DNA from: 2-01-FULL-40-13 sp964433155 | GTDB lineage: Bacteria > Patescibacteriota > Microgenomatia > UBA1406 > GWC2-37-13 | Assembly: GCA_964433155.1 (NCBI GenBank) | Contig: CAYSQE010000018.1 | Location: 1 to 19,194, forward strand | Length of the DNA: 19,194 nt | Direction of reading: 5' to 3' | Shown: one piece after another, positions 12,976-19,194 of the stretch | Position numbering within the stretch: position 1 is the stretch's first letter | How the letters are laid out: each line of letters starts with the position of its first letter | Program-made: the position numbers and the translations under genes | Notes under the pieces: model-generated | Database searches by the model: none | Seen by the model: the letters and a program-made list of their open reading frames with translations, nothing else | What the model was told of the DNA's origin: nothing

Positions 12976-14187
12976 ATGTTTCCTGAAAGGACTTTTGCAA
13001 AAACACAATCTCCTAACCGATTACCGCCACAGGTGAATTTCCGTGATTTACTAAGTACGCAAGCTATATCCTATTTGAAACTTAGCGCCTTTGCTCTTAC
13101 AAGCAACGTCTTTGGAATACAGTTAGGAAATCCATTTAGTTCATCAAATAAACCTCAATCTCTCTTCGAGCGCTATGCAGCTGACGCAAAATCAATGCAA
13201 TATCTTATGAGGGCACAGGTTTTATTGAAACCATTAATAGATCATCCTGAAGATGAGCAACTTAGAGAACAAACAAACCAACAGATCAGCGAATGGTTCG
13301 ATCAGGATAAAGCAGCAGATAGGTTCCTCGGATCTAATGTGGGTGGCACAACTCACTCAGTTTTGCAAGTACTAAGACGAGAACTTGAAACAAAAAAGGC
13401 GTTAGAGTCACAACCCTCTCACCCCCTCATGCCAGTTAAAGAAAAGCCAGGTATGTTTGCTCGATTTAAACCAAAACGCTCACCAAGTCCTTCGAGAAAA
13501 GAACAACCTCAACCAGGTTTTGCACAGTTAAGCGAACCTGATGACTTAGGTTTTTTAGGTCCTTCTATTCATACTGTTCATTTATCACGTCAAGAGCTTT
13601 ATCGATCAGATATATTTACTAAGATCTTGTCTCTTTGTCCTAATTTAAAGATTGTACAAATACCTCCAAGTATGAAATCTCATTTGCGGGGAGACAAATT
13701 AGACATGCTTGCCAAACGAAGTATTAGTCTTGAAGTTCGAAGAGATAGAGATGGAACCCAGTACGAGGAGAGGAGATTTTCGCCAGTCGGTGGAGATTAT
13801 ACGGGTAAAAAAGCAAAATACCTTGAAGCTCTCACAAATCCCCAAAAAAGAAGACTAGTAGAGCTTCTCGATAAATACGAATTTCACGAAGTTGAGGTTG
13901 CACGAATGTATTTTGACGTCGGTCCTAACAAAAGACCGGTCGTAACTGAAATTGCAGAAGAGTTGGGCATCAGTTTCTCATACGCTGAAAGAAAACTAAA
14001 CGTTTTTCTCACTATCATGGGCTATCCAACTAAAAATAAGCGAGCACATAATGATGGAGTTAATCTCATAAAAAGAATTAACAGATATGAAAAAGCAGAA
14101 AAAGGCATAAAGGAAAGAGAAGAACTGAGAAGAAGTTATTATGTGGGTAACCAATTCGCTCCAATCAATCTTAGTCCCAACCGGTAG
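12976..14187 (+). CDS. protein with sigma-70 region 4-like helix-turn-helix
   Basis: A 403-residue soluble protein. The N-terminal 130 residues are helical and unassigned (LFERYAADAKSMQYLMRAQV). Residues about 140-190 form a Pro/Lys/Ser-rich linker (PGMFARFKPKRSPSPSRKEQ). Residues about 195-270 are a mixed domain with LGFLGPSIHTVHLSRQELYR. Residues about 284-350 look like sigma region 4: NPQKRRLVELLDKYEF, then VVTEIAEELGISFSYAERKL as the helix-turn-helix. Sigma regions 2 and 3 are not evident, so it is probably a DNA-binding regulator rather than a full sigma factor. A second sigma-4-like ORF follows 24 nt downstream. Confidence 0.6.
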   Translation: MFPERTFAKTQSPNRLPPQVNFRDLLSTQAISYLKLSAFALTSNVFGIQLGNPFSSSNKPQSLFERYAADAKSMQYLMRAQVLLKPLIDHPEDEQLREQTNQQISEWFDQDKAADRFLGSNVGGTTHSVLQVLRRELETKKALESQPSHPLMPVKEKPGMFARFKPKRSPSPSRKEQPQPGFAQLSEPDDLGFLGPSIHTVHLSRQELYRSDIFTKILSLCPNLKIVQIPPSMKSHLRGDKLDMLAKRSISLEVRRDRDGTQYEERRFSPVGGDYTGKKAKYLEALTNPQKRRLVELLDKYEFHEVEVARMYFDVGPNKRPVVTEIAEELGISFSYAERKLNVFLTIMGYPTKNKRAHNDGVNLIKRINRYEKAEKGIKEREELRRSYYVGNQFAPINLSPNR

Positions 14188-14211
14188 CCAACATGGCAAA
14201 ACCTCATCTCA

Positions 14212-14421
14212 ATGTACCAAACCAATCCAGACAAAATAAGAGAATTGGCACAACAAGACAGTAGGATTCCAGAAATTCTTGAAGCATATTATTTATTGAA
14301 TAATCCAGATGGTGATAGTGAAACACTTACACAAATTGCGCAAAGATACAAAATCACCTCAGAACGGGTTAGACAACTTAAAAACCAAGGACTCTCACTT
14401 TTAGGATTACTTGAAGATTAG
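14212..14421 (+). CDS. small sigma-70 region 4-like DNA-binding protein
   Basis: A 69-residue protein that is almost entirely one region 4-like domain: IPEILEAYYLLNNPDGDSET, then LTQIAQRYKITSERVRQLKN as the helix-turn-helix (TSERVRQLK matches the sigma TRERVRQIE pattern), then a short helix LSLLGLLED. Full sigma factors are over 150 residues, so this is a stand-alone domain. It lies 24 nt after the 12976 gene on the same strand with no promoter in the gap, so co-transcription is likely. It could alternatively be the detached tail of a longer ancestral protein. Confidence 0.65.
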   Translation: MYQTNPDKIRELAQQDSRIPEILEAYYLLNNPDGDSETLTQIAQRYKITSERVRQLKNQGLSLLGLLED

Positions 14422-14512
14422 ATTTATACTGCTTTCTTGATACAATAAAGCCTGTCATATGGGTTGAAATAAAATTTTTCCCTTAAAGGCCAAAGGCATA
14501 CAAGACTTTGAT

Positions 14513-14549
14513 TTGACAAATATGTAAATTAACCTTACAATTAACTTAT
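14513..14549 (+). promoter_or_regulatory. promoter and likely operator of Phd/PIN module 2
   Basis: TTGACA (14513-14518), 17-nt spacer, TACAAT (14536-14541), 8 nt before the ATG. ATTAAC and GTTAAT occur as repeated and inverted half-sites between 14528 and 14557, across the -10 box and the start codon, which suits antitoxin autoregulation. Confidence 0.65.
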
Positions 14550-14873
14550 ATGTTAATTGACACCGATCAAATCATCCAGCTCACCGACTTAAGATCGAGA
14601 TTATCCGAAATTATCGATGCTGTATATCAAGGCAAAACTTTTATAGTGACCGAAAAAGGCAAAATAAAAGCCAGGATCATACCTGCACAAAATTCAAACA
14701 AAAAAAAACGTATGCGTCTTTTTGATGAAATTATTGAACTTAGAAATAAAAACGACGAATATTTTAAAAAAAGCAAAAAAGTATGGAATTCTGTTGAGGT
14801 GATAAGAAAAATGCGCAATGATCGAACCCGGCACATCCTTAAGTTAGCAGAAATTCCTTTTAAAAAGCGATGA
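14550..14873 (+). CDS. Phd/YefM-type antitoxin, module 2
   Basis: A 107-residue antitoxin: IIQLTDLRSRLSEIIDAVYQ then GKTFIVTEKGKIKARIIPAQ is the Phd/YefM DNA-binding and dimerisation part. The basic, helical remainder (KKRMRLFDEIIELRNKNDEY) would bind the toxin. The C-terminus RNDRTRHILKLAEIP resembles that of the module 3 antitoxin (RTKRTKNLIQLIK), suggesting related toxin contacts. Its TGA stop overlaps the toxin ATG by 4 bp (ATGA). Confidence 0.8.
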   Translation: MLIDTDQIIQLTDLRSRLSEIIDAVYQGKTFIVTEKGKIKARIIPAQNSNKKKRMRLFDEIIELRNKNDEYFKKSKKVWNSVEVIRKMRNDRTRHILKLAEIPFKKR

Positions 14874-15280
14874 GAAAGATTATTTTGGATTCGTCGGTAA
14901 TCATAAAATGGTTTAAAGCTGATAAAGAGGAAAAAATAAAAGAAGCAACGGATTACCTTTCAAGTTTTACCAGTGGGAAAATACAAATTTATATACCCAC
15001 TATAGCTGTGTATGAGCTTTTAAATACTGCCCAATTCGATGTTACGCTTCCTGAAAAACAGTGGAAACTAAACTTCAAAAAGTTTTTTGAATTAAAACTT
15101 AAGGTCATAACTATTGATGAAAAGATATCTCAAACAATCTACGAATTTGGCAAAAAGAATAATGTCTCCGCCTACGATGCAAGTTATGTAGCTCTTGCAA
15201 AAAGTTTACGCATAGACTTCATTACTGCAGACCAAAAACTTGTCAACAAAGTCAACCTTCCCTTTGTAAAAGTTCTTTGA
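14870..15280 (+). CDS. PIN-domain (VapC-type) ribonuclease toxin, module 2
   Basis: A 136-residue PIN domain. Site residues: D7 in IILDSSVIIKWF, E49 in AVYELLN, D103 in SAYDASYVALA and D121 in FITADQKLVNKV, the full four-acid set. The IIKWF and TADQKL motifs group it with the module 3 toxin rather than with module 1. Coupled to its antitoxin by an ATGA overlap. The RNA target is unknown. Confidence 0.87.
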   Translation: MRKIILDSSVIIKWFKADKEEKIKEATDYLSSFTSGKIQIYIPTIAVYELLNTAQFDVTLPEKQWKLNFKKFFELKLKVITIDEKISQTIYEFGKKNNVSAYDASYVALAKSLRIDFITADQKLVNKVNLPFVKVL

Positions 15281-15344
15281 ACCGGAGATAGTACAATTAT
15301 GAATCTCATTAAACAATTCATTTGTTACAAAATCTTTCAAAACC

Positions 15345-15904
15345 ATGGGTATATTTGGAATAAATGACGAAGAAAGAGATGATGTCGACTATAGAGAAGC
15401 TAGAAGAACACCACACTATCTAAGAAATTACGAAGAATCTATTAAATTATATCCCCAAATGTTTAGTGAACTTAAAGAAGCCCTAGATTTAACTTCAGAC
15501 CAAATTAGGCGAATCTTTGATGGAGGATGTGGATATGCTGCGAGTACGCTTGCAATTGGAAGAACTTTTCCCGAAGCGATGAGATAGAGGCCTGTAGTTT
15601 AGTAGATGAGCCACATGAAGAGGTTTGGCAAGAATTAGGGAGAAGATTACATTTTGAAGGTATAGGAATCCGGCAATATCTCAATACAGCTCAGCCCTTT
15701 GATATGCTATTATTCGCTGCTACAGGACTTATATTAACTCCGGAAGTCCACGAACTACTTGTTAGTAAAATTAAACCAAGAGGTTATATTCTCGGAGTTG
15801 GCTATCCTTTCGTATCTGGCAGCATAAAAGCACCTTTGATTCCGATTGATGTCACCCCCTCTATTTTTCGTGCATATGATATGCATCTATGGCAAATGAA
15901 GTAA
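15345..15904 (+). pseudogene. SAM-dependent methyltransferase, frameshifted
   Basis: Two frames join into one class I methyltransferase-like protein of about 186 residues. Frame one (15345-15587) ends just after motif I, IFDGGCGYAASTLAIGRTF, then PEA. Frame two resumes with EIEACSLVDEPHEEVWQELG and goes on through FDMLLFAATGLI (motif IV region) and LVSKIKPRGYILGVGYPF. The break is near 15577-15586, and a one-base loss there would explain it. Substrate unknown. Unless this is a sequencing error or programmed shift, the gene is inactive. Confidence 0.65.
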
Positions 15905-16023
15905 ATACGAAGAATTTTGATATGAGTTCTAGTAGGCATGGTACCGTGGTCGTAATTTTCTCAAGTAATCTATTTGTTTGTCATCCGTTTTTATTTTCGG
16001 CCATGTAATCTTATATATATTCT

Positions 16024-17184
16024 TCAACTAAATTTTTTTAATATCCTCTCTATCTCTTTTTTCTTCTTCTCTATCACCTCTACCATCACAACCCCCAAAT
16101 TCCACTGACCGTAGAGAACTAATGAGCCTAAAGGAGCAAAAAGAATCGCCGGCAAAGCTAGCAAATCTTCCTCTCCCTTAATAACAATTAACTGCTTTTT
16201 TTGCGTTTTTAGAAAATTGTTGAAAGACTTTTTGATCCTTTCTGTTGCAGCAATATTAATTGTTGAAGCTTTATTTTTTGTTAAGTGAAAATCGAAATTT
16301 TCGAAGCGAGTGGATGTTTGAGCAAGTGAGCGACGAAGTGAGACCTCGGATTCCGAGGCTGAACTAGGAGCGAACGGTCGCGACGGACGTCGGGATGCGA
16401 GTTCACTCGCAAGAAAATTTTGATTTGAATCATTTATTTCCTCCCTCCTCGACCTTAAATCAATAATCTTGACATCCGGATTAAATCCGATTTTAAGCAA
16501 AGACATCGTCACAATATCTCCTACAGCAATCACCATTGGACACTTCAATATATTAATATAATGAAGCGCTTTACCTGCAGCCTGACCTAATCTATTTTCT
16601 GAACCTTTGATTACCCTTCCTAAGGGCCTCCTTAACTCGTCTCTCATATTTTTAGGCAGAAGCAGTTCTTTTTTTGATTGGTCATTCAGCATTTGTTTAT
16701 TTGTATATTTACTTATTTGATAAGTGTATCCTTCTCTATCTATTTCTCCTATTCTTATCCTTTCCGAACTTATAATATTTCCTCCGTCATCTTTCACATA
16801 GGGCATTGTAATTATTTTCAACTCGCCTAATCCTTTCGCCTTTCTCTTCTTATTGACTTTAACAGCGTTAGGACGGGTAGCTTTGGTCACTAAAATCGAA
16901 TCAAAAGAATTGTCTTGAATTGAAGAACCGAAAATATCATGAAGCACAAAAATTTTTGCTCTATTTAAGTAATTTTTTTTTCTTAAGCACTCTTCTAACT
17001 TCTTACTTCTTACTTCTAACTTCTCTATAGATAGGCTCAGCAACTTATTTTTAGTCATCAGGTCCGAAGTAATTCCTATCCCCACCTTCTCCGCTATCTT
17101 AAATGCCTTATCCAACATCTTTTTATGACCAATATGCAGATGGTCAAACGTCCCAGCGAAGATAAGATTTTTATACTTGTTCAT
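16024..17184 (-). CDS. phosphopantetheine adenylyltransferase / DUF359 dephospho-CoA kinase fusion
   Basis: A 386-residue two-domain protein for the last two steps of CoA synthesis. Residues 1-155 are an archaeal/eukaryal-type PPAT: GTFDHLHIGHKKML (11-24, the nucleotide-binding HxGH), TKATRPNAVKVNKKRKAKGL, and SSERIRIGEID (139-149). Residues about 175-375 are DUF359, the GTP-dependent dephospho-CoA kinase family of archaea: RRPLGRVIKG, IAVGDIVTMSLL (219-230), DVKIIDLRSRRE (237-248), then VIKGEEDLLALPAILFAP (334-351) and LVLYGQWNLGVV. A repeat-encoded insert (about 252-295) sits in a variable loop after IIDLRSRRE. Promoter TTGGGA-18 nt-TACAAT ends 7 nt before the ATG. Confidence 0.85.
   Translation of the reverse strand: MNKYKNLIFAGTFDHLHIGHKKMLDKAFKIAEKVGIGITSDLMTKNKLLSLSIEKLEVRSKKLEECLRKKNYLNRAKIFVLHDIFGSSIQDNSFDSILVTKATRPNAVKVNKKRKAKGLGELKIITMPYVKDDGGNIISSERIRIGEIDREGYTYQISKYTNKQMLNDQSKKELLLPKNMRDELRRPLGRVIKGSENRLGQAAGKALHYINILKCPMVIAVGDIVTMSLLKIGFNPDVKIIDLRSRREEINDSNQNFLASELASRRPSRPFAPSSASESEVSLRRSLAQTSTRFENFDFHLTKNKASTINIAATERIKKSFNNFLKTQKKQLIVIKGEEDLLALPAILFAPLGSLVLYGQWNLGVVMVEVIEKKKKEIERILKKFS
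16291..16431. repeat. palindromic repeat inserted in frame in the CoA fusion gene
   Basis: Aligns with the leuS insert: the same start GAGCAAG, the 15-bp palindrome CCTCGGATTCCGAGG (16344-16358) in the place of CCTCAAATTTTGAGG, then GACGTCGG and GCGAGTT. Relative to the aligned bases the host reading frame is shifted by one from that in leuS, yet both are open. It encodes an Arg/Ser-rich segment (SRRPSRPFAPSSASESEVSL). Edges approximate. Confidence 0.65.
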
Positions 17185-17191
17185 AAAGGAT

Positions 17192-17221
17192 ATTGTAACA
17201 AGAAAGGTGAAAATATCCCAA
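17192..17221 (-). promoter_or_regulatory. promoter of the CoA fusion gene, leaderless
   Basis: On the minus strand TTGGGA (17216-17221), 18-nt spacer, TACAAT (17192-17197), 7 nt before the ATG at 17184. Confidence 0.5.
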
Positions 17222-17240
17222 ATAAGAAGTTCTAGTCAGC

Positions 17241-17276
17241 TTGACATAAACTATTCTATAGTATAATATAGAATAT
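17241..17276 (+). promoter_or_regulatory. promoter and operator of Phd/PIN module 3
   Basis: TTGACA (17241-17246), 17-nt spacer, TAATAT (17264-17269), 7 nt before the ATG. A perfect inverted repeat TATTCTATA / TATAGAATA (17252-17260, 17267-17275) overlaps the -10 box and reaches the start codon. Confidence 0.7.
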
Positions 17277-17585
17277 ATGAAAACAATCAGCGCACTCAAC
17301 GTAAGAAGCAAACTAGGGACAGTTCTTGACGAAGTATCACAAGAGGGAGAACATTATATTATTGAACGGCTGAGCCGTCCTCTTGCGGTGTTACTTCCTA
17401 TTGAAGAATACCAGGCGGTATTTAAACTAAAAAATTTAAAAAAAAATGCAGATGAGTTATTAAAAGAACTTTCCTCCTTTAGAAAAAAATATGGCAAAAA
17501 ACTCTCTGGAAAACATGGAACTACTCATCTTCTGCAAAAAATGAGAACTAAGCGTACCAAGAATCTTATTCAGCTCATAAAATAA
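17277..17585 (+). CDS. Phd/YefM-type antitoxin, module 3
   Basis: A 102-residue antitoxin and the clearest Phd member here: MKTISALNVRSKLGTVLDEV, then EHYIIERLSRPLAVLLPIEE YQ form the DNA-binding and dimer part. The helical basic C-terminus (FKLKNLKKNADELLKELSSF and on to RTKNLIQLIK) should neutralise the toxin. The toxin start is 2 nt after its stop. It would bind the palindrome over the -10 box. Confidence 0.85.
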   Translation: MKTISALNVRSKLGTVLDEVSQEGEHYIIERLSRPLAVLLPIEEYQAVFKLKNLKKNADELLKELSSFRKKYGKKLSGKHGTTHLLQKMRTKRTKNLIQLIK

Positions 17586-17587
17586 CC

Positions 17588-18001
17588 ATGAAGATAATCC
17601 TAGATACTTCTGTAGTACTCAAATGGTTCGTGGATGAAACAGGTAGTGAGACTGCTCGCACATACCTTCAAGAGTTTATTGAAGGAAAATATCAGATTCT
17701 TTTTCCAACTCTGATTTTTTATGAATTAGGAAATGCCTGTCTGCAAAATTCCATTCCAGATGGGGAAATATCGAAAATTATTGAATTGCTCCAAAAGTTT
17801 GCATTTGAAATTGAGAATGTTGGCTTCGCAGCATTTCGTAAGATTTACCAAAATGCTTCAAAATACGGTTTAACATTTTATGATGGATCATACCTCACTT
17901 TGATGGAAAAATACGATTGTGAATTAGTTACCGCAGATCAAAAATTGTTTAACAAACTTAAAAACGTTTTTACCCATATCAAACTTCTTGGTAAGGCATG
18001 A
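17588..18001 (+). CDS. PIN-domain (VapC-type) ribonuclease toxin, module 3
   Basis: A 137-residue PIN domain with the four acidic residues D6 (IILDTSVVLKWF), E46 (IFYELGNA), D99 (TFYDGSYLTL) and D117 (LVTADQKLFNKL). Its nearest relative in the window is the module 2 toxin. The gene ends 7 bp from the convergent nadM. Role as a growth-arrest RNase is inferred from family. Confidence 0.87.
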   Translation: MKIILDTSVVLKWFVDETGSETARTYLQEFIEGKYQILFPTLIFYELGNACLQNSIPDGEISKIIELLQKFAFEIENVGFAAFRKIYQNASKYGLTFYDGSYLTLMEKYDCELVTADQKLFNKLKNVFTHIKLLGKA

Positions 18002-18008
18002 AATATGA

Positions 18009-18491
18009 TTATGCCAAATATCTAGCTAAATACTCAGGCACTCGTTTTTCCCAGGGTTTGCCTTGTTTCATCAGCTCTCTAATCTTTATCCCTTCATAGA
18101 GATATCTTTTATAAAATCCCAACTTCAAAACTTTATAGCCCGCCTTCTCGAAGATACTGTCAGTCCAATCGTCATTGCCGATCAACACATCAAATTTTCC
18201 AACTTTCTCCAAAGCCTTCTTGAGCCACAAATCATCATCTTCCAAATAATCATCAATGGGAACGATTTTAACAATTTTGATTTGCAACTTTTCTCTTCTC
18301 ATAACTTCATCTAACATCTTCCATCTAACATCTAACGTCAATGGATTATTCTCATTTACTATATTTGCACTCCCGATTCCAATAATAAGTTTGTCGACAT
18401 AATGAAAAGATCTCTTTATCAAGTGAAGATGCCCCTTATGAAATGGTTGGAATCTTCCAATAAGATAGCCAACTTTATATTTTTTTCCCAT
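18009..18491 (-). CDS. nadM: nicotinamide-nucleotide adenylyltransferase, archaeal NadM type
   Basis: A 160-residue enzyme that joins NMN and ATP into NAD. Seen: GRFQPFHKGH (12-21, the HxGH-type nucleotidyltransferase motif in the NadM form), IGIGSANIVNENNPLTLDVR (37-56), DDYLEDDDLW, FDVLIGNDDWTD and the C-terminal substrate loop YEGIKIRELM in place of the usual ISGTxIR form. Length and motifs fit the archaeal NadM family rather than bacterial NadD. The ATG at 18491 puts the Rossmann strand 6 residues from the start; a TTG at 18506 is an alternative with a weak -10 box 8 nt upstream. Convergent with the module 3 toxin. Confidence 0.88.
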   Translation of the reverse strand: MGKKYKVGYLIGRFQPFHKGHLHLIKRSFHYVDKLIIGIGSANIVNENNPLTLDVRWKMLDEVMRREKLQIKIVKIVPIDDYLEDDDLWLKKALEKVGKFDVLIGNDDWTDSIFEKAGYKVLKLGFYKRYLYEGIKIRELMKQGKPWEKRVPEYLARYLA

Positions 18492-18529
18492 TTTGATTAA
18501 GTTCAATATTTTATAATATCAACACGATA

Positions 18530-18634
18530 ATGAAAAGCTTTCTATCGAACATAGAACCAGAAAAAGAAGTAGAAAAAATTATTGAATTTGCTCAGAAAAA
18601 TTCTTTTAAACACAAAACTCCCTATAGTCTATAA
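18530..18634 (+). pseudogene. 34-codon ORF, possible gene stump
   Basis: The ORF reads MKSFLSNIEPEKEVEKIIEF and ends FKHKTPYSL, starting 12 nt after a plus-strand TATAAT (18512-18517) and divergent from nadM. The PEKEVEKIIEF helix is like the N-terminus of NAD synthetase (NadE), which would suit the neighbour, but 34 codons cannot establish homology. The rest of 18635-18691 shows nothing. Confidence 0.25.
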
Positions 18635-18691
18635 CCTTATGCCATACCTTTATACAACCTGCCAGGTTAACTTTCGGCTTGGCATGACAAT

Positions 18692-19144
18692 CTAAATAAT
18701 ATACTTTTTAAGCATTTTAATAAGGTTATTTTTATCTTTTTTATTTTTTACGTAGTCAAAATGTTCCGTATCAATCTCAACAATCTTGATCTTCTTTTTA
18801 ATATTCTTTATCCACCCTCGATTTAATCCGTCAAGAACCTTCAGGTATCTCAAAAACTCTTTTTTCTTCTTTTTAACCTCATAGTCTCTGGTCCTTTGAG
18901 CAATCCTTTGATAAATACCTTCAATAGAGGCCGACAGAAAAATGATCCGATCAGGTCTGATTAAATCATCCTCGAAGCTTTTATAAAAATCAAAATAGAG
19001 CTTCCATTCATCATTGCTCATGTTGCCTAAAAGCTTCTGAGCTTTTGCATAGGAAAAAACATCCTCATAGATCGGTGTATCTTGGACTATTTTAGTTTCT
19101 CTCATTAGACTTATTTGTCTTATTTGACTTATCTTCTCTTTCAA
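18692..19144 (-). CDS. deoxynucleoside kinase, 5' part missing or broken
   Basis: A 150-residue C-terminal portion of a deoxyadenosine/deoxyguanosine-type kinase, which phosphorylates salvaged deoxynucleosides. Seen: QDTPIYEDVFSYAKA (the DRxIYED-type motif; the usual Arg is missing and reads DTPIYED), SNDEWKLYFDFYKS, RPDRIIFLSASIEGIYQRIA, and the lid RTRDYEV. The frame continues in family-like sequence (PYPQQIFF) upstream of the TTG at 19144 until a TGA at 19169-19171. The P-loop domain (about 50-60 residues) would lie beyond the window. A T10 run at 19143-19152 is a possible indel site. So this is a pseudogene, a sequencing error, or a gene entering from the right. Confidence 0.65.
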   Translation of the reverse strand: MKEKISQIRQISLMRETKIVQDTPIYEDVFSYAKAQKLLGNMSNDEWKLYFDFYKSFEDDLIRPDRIIFLSASIEGIYQRIAQRTRDYEVKKKKKEFLRYLKVLDGLNRGWIKNIKKKIKIVEIDTEHFDYVKNKKDKNNLIKMLKKYII

Positions 19145-19194
19145 AAAAAAAATTTGTTGAGGATAAGGTCAACCCCCTACTTTCTTTACAAACT

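Noticed and set aside
14466..14495. Possible fourth copy of the TTTCAACC hairpin repeat before module 2 (GGGTTGAAAT).
   Set aside because: Only about ten bases agree and the partner arm is missing.
19169..19171. TGA as a sense codon (as in Gracilibacteria and Absconditabacteria).
   Set aside because: TGA ends intact genes here (leuS, the BrnT-like toxin, two PIN toxins and one antitoxin), so the standard code fits.

Overview
The window looks like a piece of a small-genome, AT-rich bacterium of the Candidate Phyla Radiation (Patescibacteria), probably a Microgenomates-like lineage. This is inferred from gene content, not from a marker phylogeny. Pointers are an archaeal-type NMN adenylyltransferase, an archaeal-type phosphopantetheine adenylyltransferase fused to a DUF359 (GTP-dependent dephospho-CoA kinase) domain, GIY-YIG nuclease ORFs running into tRNA genes, in-frame palindromic inserts in essential genes, dense toxin-antitoxin modules, and many apparently leaderless genes whose -10 box lies 6-11 nt before the start codon. 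TAA, TAG and TGA all end clear genes, so the code appears standard.

Layout. 1-377 (minus): start of a tRNA-Lys(TTT) gene, a GIY-YIG ORF whose stop codon lies inside that tRNA, and a truncated tRNA-Lys-like copy just upstream of the ORF. 458-3260: a small membrane protein, two genes of unknown function (one probably exported) and surE. 3299-4964: an orphan operator-like palindrome, an unknown gene, and a Phd/PIN toxin-antitoxin module flanked by two imperfect copies of a hairpin repeat. 5027-6556: a palindromic element, an unknown gene, and a second tRNA/GIY-YIG locus around an intact tRNA-Gln(CTG), with broken tRNA pieces and two copies of a GC-rich repeat. 6562-7910: a BrnT/BrnA-like module divergent from a ferric-reductase-like heme membrane protein. 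8108-12897: an unknown gene, a duplicated remnant of the leuS 3' end, a long unknown gene broken by an in-frame TAG, and leuS with two in-frame repeat inserts. 12976-14421: two proteins with sigma-70 region 4-like helix-turn-helix segments. 14550-15904: a second Phd/PIN module and a frameshifted methyltransferase. 16024-19194: the CoA-pathway fusion gene, a third Phd/PIN module, nadM, a short ORF remnant, and a deoxynucleoside kinase broken or truncated at its 5' end.

How it fits together. The housekeeping genes (leuS, surE, the CoA fusion, nadM, the kinase, two tRNAs) are core translation and cofactor/nucleotide metabolism. Between and inside them lies accessory material: four toxin-antitoxin modules, two tRNA-associated nuclease cassettes, several palindromic repeat families, and genes decayed by a stop, a frameshift or truncation. 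The most distinctive signals are the two independent [tRNA fragment]-[GIY-YIG]-[intact tRNA] arrangements, the same repeat family read in two frames inside two essential proteins, and the near-uniform leaderless promoter spacing.
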